64,000 nt of DNA, taken from assembly GCA_030015575.1 (NCBI GenBank), contig JASDDO010000016.1:110255241-110319240 (forward strand). The letters run 5' to 3'. This stretch comes from Agapanthus africanus. Taxonomy: Eukaryota > Streptophyta > Magnoliopsida > Asparagales > Amaryllidaceae. The notes beneath the pieces were generated by a model, which was not told the origin of the DNA, made no database searches, and saw nothing but the letters and a program-made list of their open reading frames with translations. Positions 11,902 through 23,680 of this stretch are shown piece after piece; position 1 is the first letter of the stretch; each line of letters opens with the position of its first letter. A program made the position numbers and the translations under genes.

Positions 11902-13920
11902 AATACAACCTTTATAGACCGGTCCTTCACTTCTAAATCTCCGTGTAGTAGTCCCTTCACTCCAAGTAGTGAACACCCGAACTCTAGTAATGGTTCACAT
12001 GAAGAAATGAACAAGCTTGCTCAAAGTCTACGAGGCCGAAGATGATCTACGTCGAGGAGACTCAAGCTCATGCTACCTCTTCAGTAATGTTAGATTAGTG
12101 AAGCAAACATCCTAAACTAAATGGCTAATATAGTAGAGAATGATGAAGTAGGAATTTTTCTCACTTTATATTTATTTTTCTCACAATATTTCTTCACTTG
12201 GAGAAAAGCTAGAAAGCTTTCTCTTGATGAAGAAGAAGATGAAGTGGAGATGAGAATGAAACTCATGAGGTGAGAATAGCAACCATGAGTGAGTTTGTAT
12301 CATATACAAACTCATGTAGAGACTAAACTATGGCTAAGAATAATGGTTAGGTTAATAAATATCTTAAGTAAAACAAATTGGTGGGCTTAGTTAATAGTTC
12401 CACAAGCTTCAACCATTAAACCAATTTCCATCTAATTTGTGAATTACTAAAATAAATAAAAACTTTAATTATCAAGAGCATGGTGTGAGTCTCATATACC
12501 CATGAAGCATGTGGCATCAAGCATGACATAAATAAAATGTACATTAATATATATCACATATATACTAAAGCACAAAGTGAGAAAAAGAAATGTTTAAGTG
12601 AGCTAATATTAGTCAATGTAATTCAATAAATTAAATATATAATTATACATTAATTATTAAATCAATACTTGATTCAATAATCCGATTATATTACATGCAA
12701 CCGACTAATATCATATTTATCAACTTATCAAATCAACACTTGATCCGATAACCCGGCTATATCACATATAACCGATCGATATCACATATCGCTAGAATAG
12801 AATGCGGTATCACATATGCGTATTAATCTCGGACCCGCATATATCACATATGTGCTCCTACTTCGTTTCGCATCAACCAGGAAACCTCTGTGTAGGACTC
12901 TAAAGACTCGTCAATACGCCGGCAGTAGGTGTTGTTCATATCAAACACTCACAAGCCGCAAGCGGTCTTCTAAACATAACGGCCACCCAGGTATTGAGCG
13001 ATCAGATGATCAACAAGCAAGCCTGCTCATACTCATGTGAATCCAATCAGTAACACTACCATACATTCCGGTCTCTTCGTCAGATATGTCGCATATCGCA
13101 GCCAGGGGGTGGTAAATCGTCAGGCCCCAATAGCCTGATAAGTCATGTCGATGCAAGGTCCATAACGGTTCAAGAAACTACTGATAACACTTACCAGTAG
13201 ATCTCAGCAACCCTGGCCAGGGATTTCCTGTAATGGCCAATCGAGAAGAGCGCAACATCAACCACCAATACCGGGAGAGACGAATCCCCTCCTATCACTC
13301 ATTTCCTCCATGTGACTCGGGACTGTACCCAAAAACCACCGTTTTGCACGATCTCTTGAACATGGTAAGGTAGAAATCAAAGCACAGTGGGAATCACACA
13401 AGACTCTATGACGATCTCGGGTCGACAGACTAACCTGTACCAGTGTCACCAGAGAACTGCTATCTGACGATAGGTATAATACCATCTAGGAGTTCTCGGT
13501 GAGTCCGTCCAGTGTACCCAGTCTCCACTGAGCACCATATACCATCTCTGATGTCAAACACCAATGGATATAGGATCATCCATCGCCCATCACATGGGTC
13601 GAGAAACTTATACGCTAGTCTACTCTGGAATATCGATGCCCCGTCTCGATACTCCCATGACTAGGAACATTTGAAGGATGTACTTACTGACTACCTCTGC
13701 CCCACTAGTATGATCTGCATCATAATCCTGGTAGTCAAGTACTCATCCTAAAGGCTTTATCAACATATAATAGAGAGACAATAAGTGAACATGTTAAGAT
13801 AAAGAGCAATCAGATAGCATACTATCATGTCGAGCAAGAAAGTCCTCCCTATATATGTACAAGCATCCACTATAATATACATCACATGTATGATAATGGC
13901 CTCAAGGGCATACATATAAC

Positions 13921-13925
<5 letters not shown>
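11902..13925 (-). repeat. Copia LTR fragment hosting gypsy element B
   Basis: It matches the inner LTR from about its base 155 onward (acaacctttatagaccggtccttcac resembles 34504-34530) and ends CATATAACTAACA at 13925. The missing start would lie left of gypsy element B, so that element probably inserted into this LTR with AATAC (11902-11906) as one target duplicate. No polypurine tract follows the end, so it is a minus-strand 5' LTR or a solo LTR. A TATAAA on the minus strand lies at 12165-12170. Confidence 0.85.
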
Positions 13926-13964
<39 letters not shown>

Positions 13965-13979
13965 ACACACACACACACA
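13924..13979. repeat. (CA)n microsatellite
   Basis: About 27 CA units broken by one TA, followed by a short GA run and GATGATGATGATGATG. It directly abuts the LTR end, so the copia element seems to have inserted beside or into the microsatellite. Confidence 0.97.
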
Positions 13980-15960
13980 AAGAGAGAGGGATGATGATGA
14001 TGATGTGGTCACCTTTATAAATGAAAAAATGCATACCTTTTATGAATTTCTTCACAAAAAAAGAGATGATGACACATGACAACCATGAGTTTGAGTTATA
14101 ATAGTAGAGATATTTCCATATTGGAACACAAATACAATCCACTTCTTTCCAGGCATGTAATGCCTAATGTTGCATTAACATGATTAATATATTTTAATCA
14201 TACTTGGTAATGTGTATGTGCAATGGTAGTAAATGACATTGGTTTCGGCGAAGATGATTGTAGTCATATGGTAGCATTATTGAAGGAAATGGCAAAGGAG
14301 AATGGTAGTGGATGTTGATGGGCGACGACGGCGAGCAACAGAGGATGGCTATCAGCGACTAAGCAGTCCTGAGCAATTGTGGCAGTTGGTGATGGCAAGT
14401 AGAGACTGCTGCAAGCAGAGGTCGGCGACTGCAAGTAGTGGCATCAACTTGAGACGGTGATCAATGGAGGCGGAGACCGATGATGGCGACTTGCGGAGGT
14501 AAGTAGGTTTTGGGAACTGTGATCGACCAAAGTTGCTTGAGATAACAGTCGACGGATGTAGGGGATGGAAATAATGAGCATTAGCGGCTGCTTGAGGCAA
14601 TAGGTGGCGGTGACAGCGAGCATCCGGGGTTGGTGACCGCGATTGACAAAGGAGGCTGGCGGAGGAAGAGGACGGTGGTGGCAAGTGATGGAGGGAGACA
14701 ATGGTGGAGAGGGATGGTGGGCAATGACGAGCAATATAGGACGACGATGAAGATCGGCGGCGAAATACGGTGACGACAAGCGATGGAAAGGGCGATCACA
14801 ACTGGGGGTGACAATAGAGATGACTGCTGACAACTGCCGTCAACGATCGACCACGGAGGCGAGCATCAGGTTATTGTCACCGATAATTGTGGGACCGGTT
14901 GTTGTAGGCATGAATATTTTTTAAGAATATAGGACATATACATGAAGAATGGATGTCACGCCTTGCTTCCCAATGGACGGCAATAGTCGCGTGAAAAGCT
15001 CGCAGCATATTTATGTTAGGAAGGCAATTTCTTAAAATAAATATGCCAAACGTAAATAAGCAATTATACACTGTGCAAGAATAATAAGAGCATGAAATTT
15101 TCAACAAACTACTTTATTTATATTCATTCAACAAACTTTATTTACATGGATAGATGTTCTGAAAAGAAAATGCAAATAATATGAAATGCCTAAACAAGTG
15201 GCATACTGGTAATGAAAAACCGAGTAGGAAATCTAAAGGTCGGCTTGGCTACGATCTGGTCGTAGTCCTCAGCAGTTGGATCCACCTCTTCAGCCTCTAA
15301 ATTATCTGACGAATATTCCAAAAAAATAAAGGTGGGTGGTATGCCCATCAGCGAACTTGCGCTCGGTAAGTCCCCAAAAAGAAAAGTATAATGACAAGAT
15401 GGAAAATATAGACAAAGTGATATGTTGATTAAGCATAACAATTAATATATCAAGACAGTTCTATTATAACATGACAATACTTATGAAAACTATGTAAGCA
15501 CGGTAATATAATATGTGCATAGCAACCAAGTATATCATGGTCGTGTAGTTTAGATATATTGAACATGAAGTGCATGTAAGTGTCCTAAAAGTGTCTCTAC
15601 AAGGGTAAGCTAACTAACGTGAGTTCAAGTATAAATATCAACCAATCTCAAGAGTGTTCTTAAACCCAACAGGCTATCGTCCAGGGATAGAAAACACGGG
15701 TCCAAATCAAGTGTTAGTAGCAAGACTTCAACCTAATGTCAAAGTATTCCAAACCCCATAGGTTACCGTCCATGGGCTTGGAAACACGGGCCCTCATGAT
15801 AGATTGCATGTGTTAGTAGACATAAATTCATGAACTAGGGGGACTCCTGAGAGTCCATTGGATTAACACTTAACTACCCCAACACCCTATGTATATTAGA
15901 TTATTATTTGATGTTACTGTAAGGTTACTCATGCTCGCGGAAGGGTTTTTAAATCGCAGG
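13980..15960. other. Unassigned stretch between two retrotransposon blocks
   Basis: I recognise no gene or element here. Bases 14280-14890 are richer in GC than their surroundings and filled with irregular GGCGAC, GGTGGC and GATGG strings, a cryptic repeat that yields open frames on the minus strand without domain character. Bases 15190-15441 hold an 83-residue minus-strand open frame containing an acidic run (LEAEEVDPTAEDYDQ); it could be an exon fragment but I cannot identify it. Bases 15663-15835 carry a small duplication. This may be old host DNA or a very decayed element. Confidence 0.5.
15663..15835. repeat. Imperfect ~89-bp tandem duplication
   Basis: AACCCAACAGGCTATCGTCC (15663) and AACCCCATAGGTTACCGTCC (15752) each lead into gAAAACACGGGYCC and then tgTTAGTAG. 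The copies are clearly related but diverged. Confidence 0.7.
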
Positions 15961-16336
15961 TGTAACGCCTTGAAAATTCGTTTAGGTTATTTTCGCGTTA
16001 ATTAGCAATAATGCGTGTTTTTCATAAAACCTCTTTAATAGTTATTTCCACATAGACTGGAATAAATCTATTTTTTTAATTGTGATAATATGAAATTATA
16101 TATATAATTGTGTTTTATTAATTATCATTTAATTTATTGTTCTCATAATTATCTAATTTTCTTAACTATATTTTTCTAAGCAAAATTTTAGTTTACCATG
16201 CACAAATCCAATAATTACCCTAGGTTAATATTGTAACATGTCTTCATTTTCTTTTCCCTCATGGTTCAAATTCCTTTTTCCAAAAACCAAAATAAATAAG
16301 AAATAAGAAAAAAGAAAAGAAAAGAGAGGCATGGGG

Positions 16337-16403
16337 GTATTTAATGAGGCATGGGGCTTGACTTTTGGGGCTCTCTCTCTCTCTCTCACTCTCATTTCTT
16401 GCA
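16337..16403 (+). promoter_or_regulatory. Possible core promoter in gypsy A LTR1
   Basis: A TATTTAAT box is followed 25-60 bp later by a CT-dinucleotide run (Y-patch-like). The arrangement is kept in LTR2 (24056-24112) and LTR3 (27659-27716). Plant core promoters often pair a TATA-like box with a Y patch, but the start site is not proven. Confidence 0.4.
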
Positions 16404-17543
16404 CCCCAGCAGCAGCCCCATCTCCTCCAGCAGCCCCACCCCTTTCTCTTCTTATTCTTCTTCTTCTTCATTCATTCAAGCTTCAATCTCCATCAAAAAT
16501 CCATCTTTCTTCACAAAACCTCATGTTAATCACCCCCAATACTCTTCCTTGTTGGTTCTTGAAGCAAGGTCAGCAAGTTTGAACCCATCTAGGATCAACT
16601 TGAGGTATAAAGCTTACCCTATTACCTTTTTTCTAAACTTGTAGTTTAATTAGCTTAAAGTAGTGTTTTAGTGAGCTTTTGTGCTAACTATGTGGTTTAA
16701 GTGGAGATTAAGTTAAGTTAAGGTCTTTATGGCTTGATTAGCTTAATTAAGTGCTGTTAGTGTCGTTTAATCCAAGTCTTTGCAGCAGATTACACTAAAA
16801 TACCATATTGTATTAAATTAGTGTTAATTATTATTTTAGTTAAGAATTATTCTAATTTTGTGATCTGCTTTAAAACCAGATGCTTCAGGCAAAAGTTGCA
16901 ATTACTAGAGCTTAGTTACTGGACTAGGACCACACACACGAAGCACGGGACCCCAATTCACCTCCATGGCCACAATTTTAATGGTTCTGGCCCCAATTTG
17001 TAGCCAGAGGGTGGAGTTGGGTGTCGGGGTTCTTCTATAGGTGTCTGCTATGTTTTGTAGGACTTTGGTACATGCAACTTTTCCTGTTTCCACTCGAATC
17101 AAAATCTGGGACCACATACGTTGTTTTTAGTACTTTTAGACTTGCGCGACACGTACGTTACGAGTTTGGGTTTAGTGTTTGCTGTGTATCACAGCATGTT
17201 GGGGTGGTTTCGGACGTTAGCACACACGTTTCAGTGTTTCGAGTGCACACGCGTTAGCTTGCGACTCTTCTCGTATGGTCTTGTTATCGCGTTTTTGCAG
17301 GATACTAGCCTTATGTGTGTTGCTTTGTGTAAATTCTGGGATCGGACGCGGAGACATTAAACGCGGCGCGGAAAGGAAAGATGGTGATTGGATCATACTA
17401 GCGGAGGCGTTCCGGTGAGTAGATGTACACATCTACGGGGGAAATCGTTCGGATGGCGCAAGACGCCCAATAGTTAGAATTTCGTTTAGTATTTACACTT
17501 ATGCGTAGTTCCTAATTATTCATCCTGTTGCATTGCATCATTT

Positions 17544-17546
<3 letters not shown>

Positions 17547-17589
<43 letters not shown>
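17547..17589. repeat. (AT)n microsatellite inside gypsy LTR1
   Basis: About 21 AT units. The equivalent place in LTR2 (25259-25293) is shorter and interrupted by TTT and GTACGT, so the tract changed length after the copies separated. Confidence 0.95.
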
Positions 17590-17590
<1 letters not shown>

Positions 17591-19269
17591 TGTGATAGTA
17601 CCTCCTAGGACACTCGCACCATTACCATTGGTTTATGCTGCACGAGCACTATTCATGTGGACACACACGCCTTGGTAATTGCTATGACACAAACACTTTG
17701 TAACTTGTTAAATCTGAATCTTATATCTTGCGCCATTTATGTTTAATAAACCTGCATTTGATTTATTTAATTCATCAGGATAGATACGTAGGATTGCTAG
17801 TCATTTGCACATATCTTATTGCATCATTGTTCATGCATGGTTTTCTAGTTCCGCATCGCATTGCATATTGTTGATATCATAGACATTCATCAATTCCTAC
17901 ATGTTCATGTATTATGATTCTTCTCGAGGATTTCTGTATTTATGAGATTTATGGATTTGAAGAAACCACAAAGATTTAAGAAACATATCATCATTTTAAA
18001 AATGTAAGTTGCGGTTTTCCCATAATATGATGTATATATATATCGTCCACCATGAGATTTCTCGGTGCTTGAGCGGTATCATACACCCGATTCGAGGAGG
18101 AGGAAGAACCGTATGTAGGTGCATGGTGGACCTGGTGCGGTACCCCGGGGCGAGATGGTCACAAATGATGGCGTTGAGCCCGGCAGGGGAGCACTACCGA
18201 CAGGTTATTTGTGACGCAGCGGATATTCGGAGGATACCGACGTAGTCTTGTGTTTTGATGATATGGGCCAGTCCGGATTTGCCGGAGCCCTAGATCAGAT
18301 ATTTTGGGCCAGCCCGGATTGCCAGAGCCCTAGATAATTGAGATATTCATATTTGGTGTCGATACTTGACACAGATTTATATATTATTTCATTGATGAAA
18401 CTAGAGCTAATTTACAGAAGATTAATAAGGAAAGAATACAGATTTCCCTTGTTAATTATATTGAAATCTCGTATTGATATTGCATTCATGTTGCATACAT
18501 ATTATTACATCGCATCATATTAGTATTTGTAGGTTGTGACATCATTGTGTGCATGCTTACGATAGCCTTATTAGATGTTACTTATTACTCACGAGTTGGC
18601 AACTCACCCCCGTCGTACCATAGTGTTTTGCATGTCCGACCCATCCGCACAGTAGCGGCGGGCGCACCTTCTCTCTTGCTCCTTTTGCTTGACTCACAGC
18701 ATTGTTCGTAGGTGGGTTGCAGGGTTATTTTGTTGCCACCTTGTATCATTATTGTATCTAGTGTACTCCATCTACCATATATACCACATGTATTATTGTA
18801 TTAGAGACGTAGAGATGAGACAGTGAAATTTGTGTATTTATATGTTGTATCTCTGGGTCGAGCTCACTTGAGCTGACATGATGCTTTATTACTTGAGCTT
18901 TTTATGCTTATTTTGCACAGTGATGATTTATATTGCGTGTGATTTTGAGTCCGCCTTGGACGAAGAGCTAGCTCCCGCTTCGGGATGCCTTATTTCATAT
19001 TGTGCATATATTCCTGTTTTGTACCCGTTTGGGGCCAGTATTTACAAAGGAGACTCTGCCGAAATTCTCGGAAGAAGATGTTGCTTTTAAAAAGCTTGAT
19101 GTGACGTATTTGATTTAAACTGCTTTCAATTAATCTTAGGCTTTCTTCACTCTGCTGCTCTATTTGGTTTTTCTTTCTGAGTTTTGGCTTACTTAGATTT
19201 TGTACGCCTCGAGACGTTTTGTAATTTAAGTGCCAGTCACGTTCCGTACTTTTCGGGTCGTGACAAAGT

Positions 19270-19281
19270 TGGTATCAGAGC
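19270..19281 (+). other. Primer-binding site of gypsy element A (Met-tRNA type)
   Basis: TGGTATCAGAGC lies four bases after the LTR end, as in plant Tekay/Del-like elements. Confidence 0.92.
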
Positions 19282-19498
19282 GTTAGGTTTTACCTTTCTG
19301 AGTGTAGGATGACCCTCGGTAGATGAAGTAGGTAACTTAAGCAGAGTGACGCAGCGTGTGTATGTTCCGCGACATACTTACGATACGGTACTCCGCCTAA
19401 GTGACCTTAGGATATAATTGCTTGAAATTCCTTCCTCGATTCCTTATATCCTATGATACTATTGCACTATTCTTATCATGTTTCCTGCACTAGCCATT

Positions 19499-20809
19499 AT
19501 GCCACCGAAGACCACGAGGGCTCAAAGGGCTGCCGCCAGAGATGAGATTCGACCGGGCTCGTCTGGGACGAGGACTGACCAGGACGGTACACTCGCTGTA
19601 CAGGAGCAGATTGATCCACTTTTGACAGATCGTATCACTAGGCTAGAGGCCGATATGCAGGATTTGTGCCAGATGATGGGATCGTTGGTTAAGGTCAGTC
19701 GAGCGCAGCGACCGGAGGTTGCCACTCCTATTACCCAGTTATTCCTCGCTATCAGCACACAGTATTGTGTCACGTATACAGTAGCAGTAGACGTAGCCCT
19801 ACTAGAAGAGGAGCGTCTTCCCGAGACTTTGGAAGTTCAGGAACCGAGGAGGACTCGTACAGGTGTATCAGCCCAGACATAAATGTTTAGACGCCGTGAC
19901 ATATTTCGTTCAGGTGGCGGGAGTAGCAGAGGCTTAGGACGAGGTCAGTTATTTAGCTTTTACCCCCAGGAGGGTCAGCAGTCATCGTCTGGATGCTCCC
20001 GGTGCGGGAGTTTCCATCACCTTGTTAGGAATTGTGCCATGGTACGCCAGAAAAAGGCAGCCGTACTATTTGTTACCTTACCGCCTTCACCTCAAGGAGA
20101 GTTGCCTTATGCTCCTGTTGTTGATCCGCGTCAGACTTATGTTCAGAGAGGTCATGGTCGCGGAGGGTTTTTTCAGAGAGGATAGGGTGGCAGAGGAGGA
20201 GGACAGCCAGTTGCAGGTAGAGGGCAGGCACAAGCATTTTCTTCGACTCATCACGACGCGCGGGCGTCCAATGCAGAGTTCTCAGGTACTTTTTCTGTAT
20301 GTTCTTTTGATGCACGCGTTTTGTTTAATCCGGGATCTATGCACTTGTATAATTATACACACTTCGTGTTGAAGCTGGGCCGAGAGTCATGTTTGCTAGA
20401 TCAGCCGCTTGTCGTGACTACTTCTGTTGGCGAGTCACTTGTTGCGCGACGCGTGTTTCGGTCGTGTGCCAATAGGATAGGAGATAGAGATTCGTCCGTC
20501 GATTTGATCCTTCTAGTTATGTTGGACTTTGACGTTCTCCTGGGTACGGACTGGTTAGCTACATGCTATGCGTCTATGGACCGCCACAAGGAGACAGTCA
20601 GGTTTCATTTTCCCGGCGAGTCAGTTCTTGTTGTGCAGGGGGACCGTGGTGCCGCCCCTCACAATTTGATTTCAACCTTTTATGCTAGTCGGCATTCGAG
20701 GAGAGGATTTCGGGAATTCTTAGCTTCCATTCGGATTACTGGAGCCACAGTAGATTCATTGGACCGGTTTCCTATCGTGCGAGAGTTTCCCGACATTTTC
20801 CCCCGATGA
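19499..20809 (+). pseudogene. Gypsy A gag-protease, internally deleted and broken
   Basis: One frame runs from the MPPKTTRAQ start to 20809 with in-frame stops at 19880-19882 (TAA) and 20183-20185 (TAG). The N-terminal gag piece has about 127 residues, and most of the gag core expected for this group is missing. A CX2CX4HX4C zinc knuckle lies at 19994-20035 and a Gly/Arg-rich linker follows. The protease region keeps the later DVLLGTDWL motif, but its active-site Asp is replaced by Asn (FNPGS, codon 20327-20329). At about 20799-20803 a C run is one base too long and throws the frame before the RT lead-in ELPGLPSERE. The products would be inactive. Confidence 0.85.
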
Positions 20810-23622
20810 GTTACCTGGACTACCGTCAGAGCGTGAGATTGAGCTATGCATTAATTTGATCCCCGGCACGAGGACTATTTCTATACCGCTTTACCGGATG
20901 GTCCCGGCAGAGCATAGGGAGCTTAAGGATCAGCTGCAAGAGTTGCTTGTTAGGGGACTTGTACGTATACGTGTTTCTCCTTCGGGAGATCCTGTTCTGT
21001 TCGTCAAGCAAAAGGACGACGGTTGAGGTTGTGCATTGATTTTCGTCAATTAAAACGAGTTACGGTGCGGAATAGGCACCATTTACCTCGCATTGACGGT
21101 ATGTTTGATCAGCTCTAGGTTGCGGGACATTTTTCTAAGTTTGATTTGGGATCAGATCATCATCAGTTGCGGGGTCGGAATGATGACATTCCGAAGACTG
21201 CTTTTAGTACGCGCTGCGGGCATTATGAATTTTTGGTGGTGTCGTTTGGACTCACCAATGCCCTAGCAGCATTAGTGGATGTGATGAACCAGACTTTTCA
21301 GGCCGTTCCTTGACCAGTTTATTATTGTGTTATTGATGACATACTGGTCTATTCCAAGAGTCGTGAGGAACATGAGCAGCACTTGAGAATTGCTTTGCAG
21401 ATATTGAGAAAGCACCAGCAGTTTGCTAAATTCCCGAAGTGTTTTTTCTGGCGTGATAGTGTGGAATTCCTAGGTCATGTGGTTACGGGAGACGGTATTC
21501 GTACAGACCAGAGGATGATCGAGGCCGTACAGCTTTGGCCCAGACCTGTATCAGTGACAAAGGTCCGCAACTTTTTGGGTTTAGCCAGTTTTTACAGCCG
21601 TTTCGTGCAGAATCTCTTGAGTATCGCTGCACCATGGACCGTACTGACCAGGAAGGGCGTTCTCTTTCTTTAGACCGTGACATGCGAGCTGAGTTTTCAG
21701 CAGTTGAAGACTCGGTTGACGAATGCACCAGTTTTATCTTTGCCTTCTCGATCGGGCGACTTTGTTGTTTACTGTGATATTTCGCGAGTGGGGCTCGATT
21801 GTGTACTGATATGGCATTATAGACTTATCGCATATGCTTCCCGACAGTTTAAGGACCACGAGCAGGATTTATCCCACTGATGATCTAGAGATGGCCACGG
21901 TGGTCGTGCGTTGAAGATTTGGAGGCACTGCTTGTACGGAGAGTCGTGTCAGATTTTCACAGACCACCAAAGCTTAATGTATATCTTCATGTATCGGGAC
22001 ATGATTTTGAGACAGCGCCATTAGATGGAGCTTGTGAAGGATTATGATTGTGAGATCCTTTATTACCCGTGGCAAGGCGATTGTGGTAGCTAATGCTTTG
22101 AGTCGTAGGCCCGGGGGTAGCTTGTTCCAGTTGAGCGCAGTTCAGAGACAGTCATCTATAGATTTGCGGTTCTTGTGCGACAGATGAGTAAAGTTTAAGT
22201 TAACCTCTTCCGGGGGACAGCTTACTCATGTCCGCGCCCGTCTACTTCTACTTAATCGTTTTTATGAGGCAAAGCCGCCAATGCTCGTTTGTTTGAGATT
22301 CTTGAGCATGTTCGGCAGGGTAAAGATTCGGTGTTCTTGATTTATGACCAGGGTGTGCTACGTTTAGGAACTCGTTGGTGTGTACCTGATACTGATGGGT
22401 AGATATGCGAGGTCCTAGAGCAGGCACATCAGTCAGCTTTCAGTGTTCACCCATGTGCCACCAAGATGTAACGTGACTTGAGAGATAGTTACGGGTGGGC
22501 AAGGATGAAGAGTGAAGTTTCGGATTTCATTTTGAAGTGCTTGATTTGGCAGCGAGCTAAGGTTTAGCATTTCAGACCTGTAGGAGAGTTGCAATCTTTA
22601 ACCGTTCCGAAGTGGAAATGGGAGCAGATCTCTATGAATTTCGTTGTGGGTCTACCCAGGTCTAGTCCAGGGTATGACTCCATTTGGGTGATTGTTGTCC
22701 GGTTATGCTCAGTATGCTCAATTTTCTCAGTTTTTATATTATAAGTTGTGCATTTACATGGAGTTCCTTCATGCATTGTATCCAATAGAGGCATTCAGTT
22801 CACTAGCCATCGTCGGCAGAAGCTTCAGGAAGCCTCGGGTACCTGTTTGAGTTTTATCTCCGCTTTCCGTCCGTAGGCCGATGGTCAGTCAGAGCGGACT
22901 ATACAGACTCTGGAGGATATGCTTCGTGTGTGCGTGCCTAAGTTCATTGGCAGTTGGGATCGTCACTTGTCATTGATAGAATTCTCCTACAATAACAGTT
23001 ATCAGGAGACGATTCAGATGGCAACCTTTTTAGGCTTGTATGTTAGATTGTGTCGATCGCCAGTCTATTTGAATGACTCCGCAAGAGCATGATTTTTGGA
23101 CCCCAGCTAGTCAAGAGACTTCGGAGATGATCCAGTTGATTCGGGACAGGATGAGAGCAGCCCAGGGCGGACAGAAGTCTTATGCCGACCGTCGTCGTCG
23201 CAGACTTGAGTTCGCAGTAGGAGATCATGTATTCCTACGGACTTTTCCGATGAAATGGCATGTTGAGTTTTGGGGAGCTTAGTCCCAGATTGTATGTCTT
23301 TTTGAGATCCTTGAAGCAAGTTAGTTCCGTTGCCTATCGTTGGCACTTCCGCCCAGATTTTGGATGTTCACCCCGTCTTCCTTCGGTCGATACTTCGCAG
23401 ATACCTTCATGTCCTTTCTCACATGATTCATCACCAGTCCATTCATCCAGGACGCGATCTTTCGATCACCAAACAGCCGATAGTTATATTAGATCGGCAG
23501 GTGGAGAAACTTCGGCCAAAAGTCTTGCCATCTGTGAAGGCCCTTTGGCGTAGCCCGTCTAGTGAGGAGATCACTTGGGAGGCTGTGAGCGAGATGCGGA
23601 AAAAAATTCCCTCATCTCTTTG
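20810..23622 (+). pseudogene. Gypsy A pol remnant: RT, RNase H, integrase, chromodomain-like tail
   Basis: Pieces occur in normal gypsy order. RT: SIPLYRMVPAE near 20880 and the catalytic VIDD at 21329-21340, with stops and frameshifts (for example near 21024 and 21117). RT thumb with FLGHVVTGDGI at 21383-21673. RNase H at 21677-22110. Integrase zinc finger near 22540, where the second Cys of KCLxxQRAK is Trp. Integrase C-terminal part with [14 protein letters not shown] near 22880. The tail VKALWRSPSSEEITWEA near 23540-23585 resembles the chromodomain end of Tekay/Del elements. Many stops show it is long dead. Confidence 0.85.
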
Positions 23623-23668
23623 AAGGCACGCGTAGTAAGAATTTTAAATTTGGGGACCGGATTTTTTT

Positions 23669-23680
23669 AAGGGGGAAGAT
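23669..23680 (+). other. Polypurine tract before gypsy LTR2
   Basis: AAGGGGGAAGAT directly precedes TGTAACGCC at 23681; this is the plus-strand primer of element A. Confidence 0.9.

Larger units (their letters stand above)
15961..19265 (+). repeat. 5' LTR of Ty3-gypsy element A (LTR1)
   Basis: This 3305-bp LTR starts TGTAACGCCTTGAAAATTCG and ends TTTCGGGTCGTGACA, directly before the primer site. It is the only full-length LTR of the gypsy A tandem. Its left flank GCAGG would be one target duplicate; the right end of the array is lost. The pyrimidine-rich, serine-coding frame near 16350-16640 recurs in all three LTRs but shifts frame between them, so it is not a gene. Confidence 0.9.

Noticed and set aside
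13760-14142. Cysteine/valine repeat frames on the minus strand
   Set aside because: Translation of the (CA)n microsatellite, not a gene.
16331-16644. Serine/proline-rich open frames in gypsy LTRs (also near 24070 and 27680)
   Set aside because: They come from a CT-rich tract, change frame between the three LTR copies and have no domain; treated as promoter/leader sequence.
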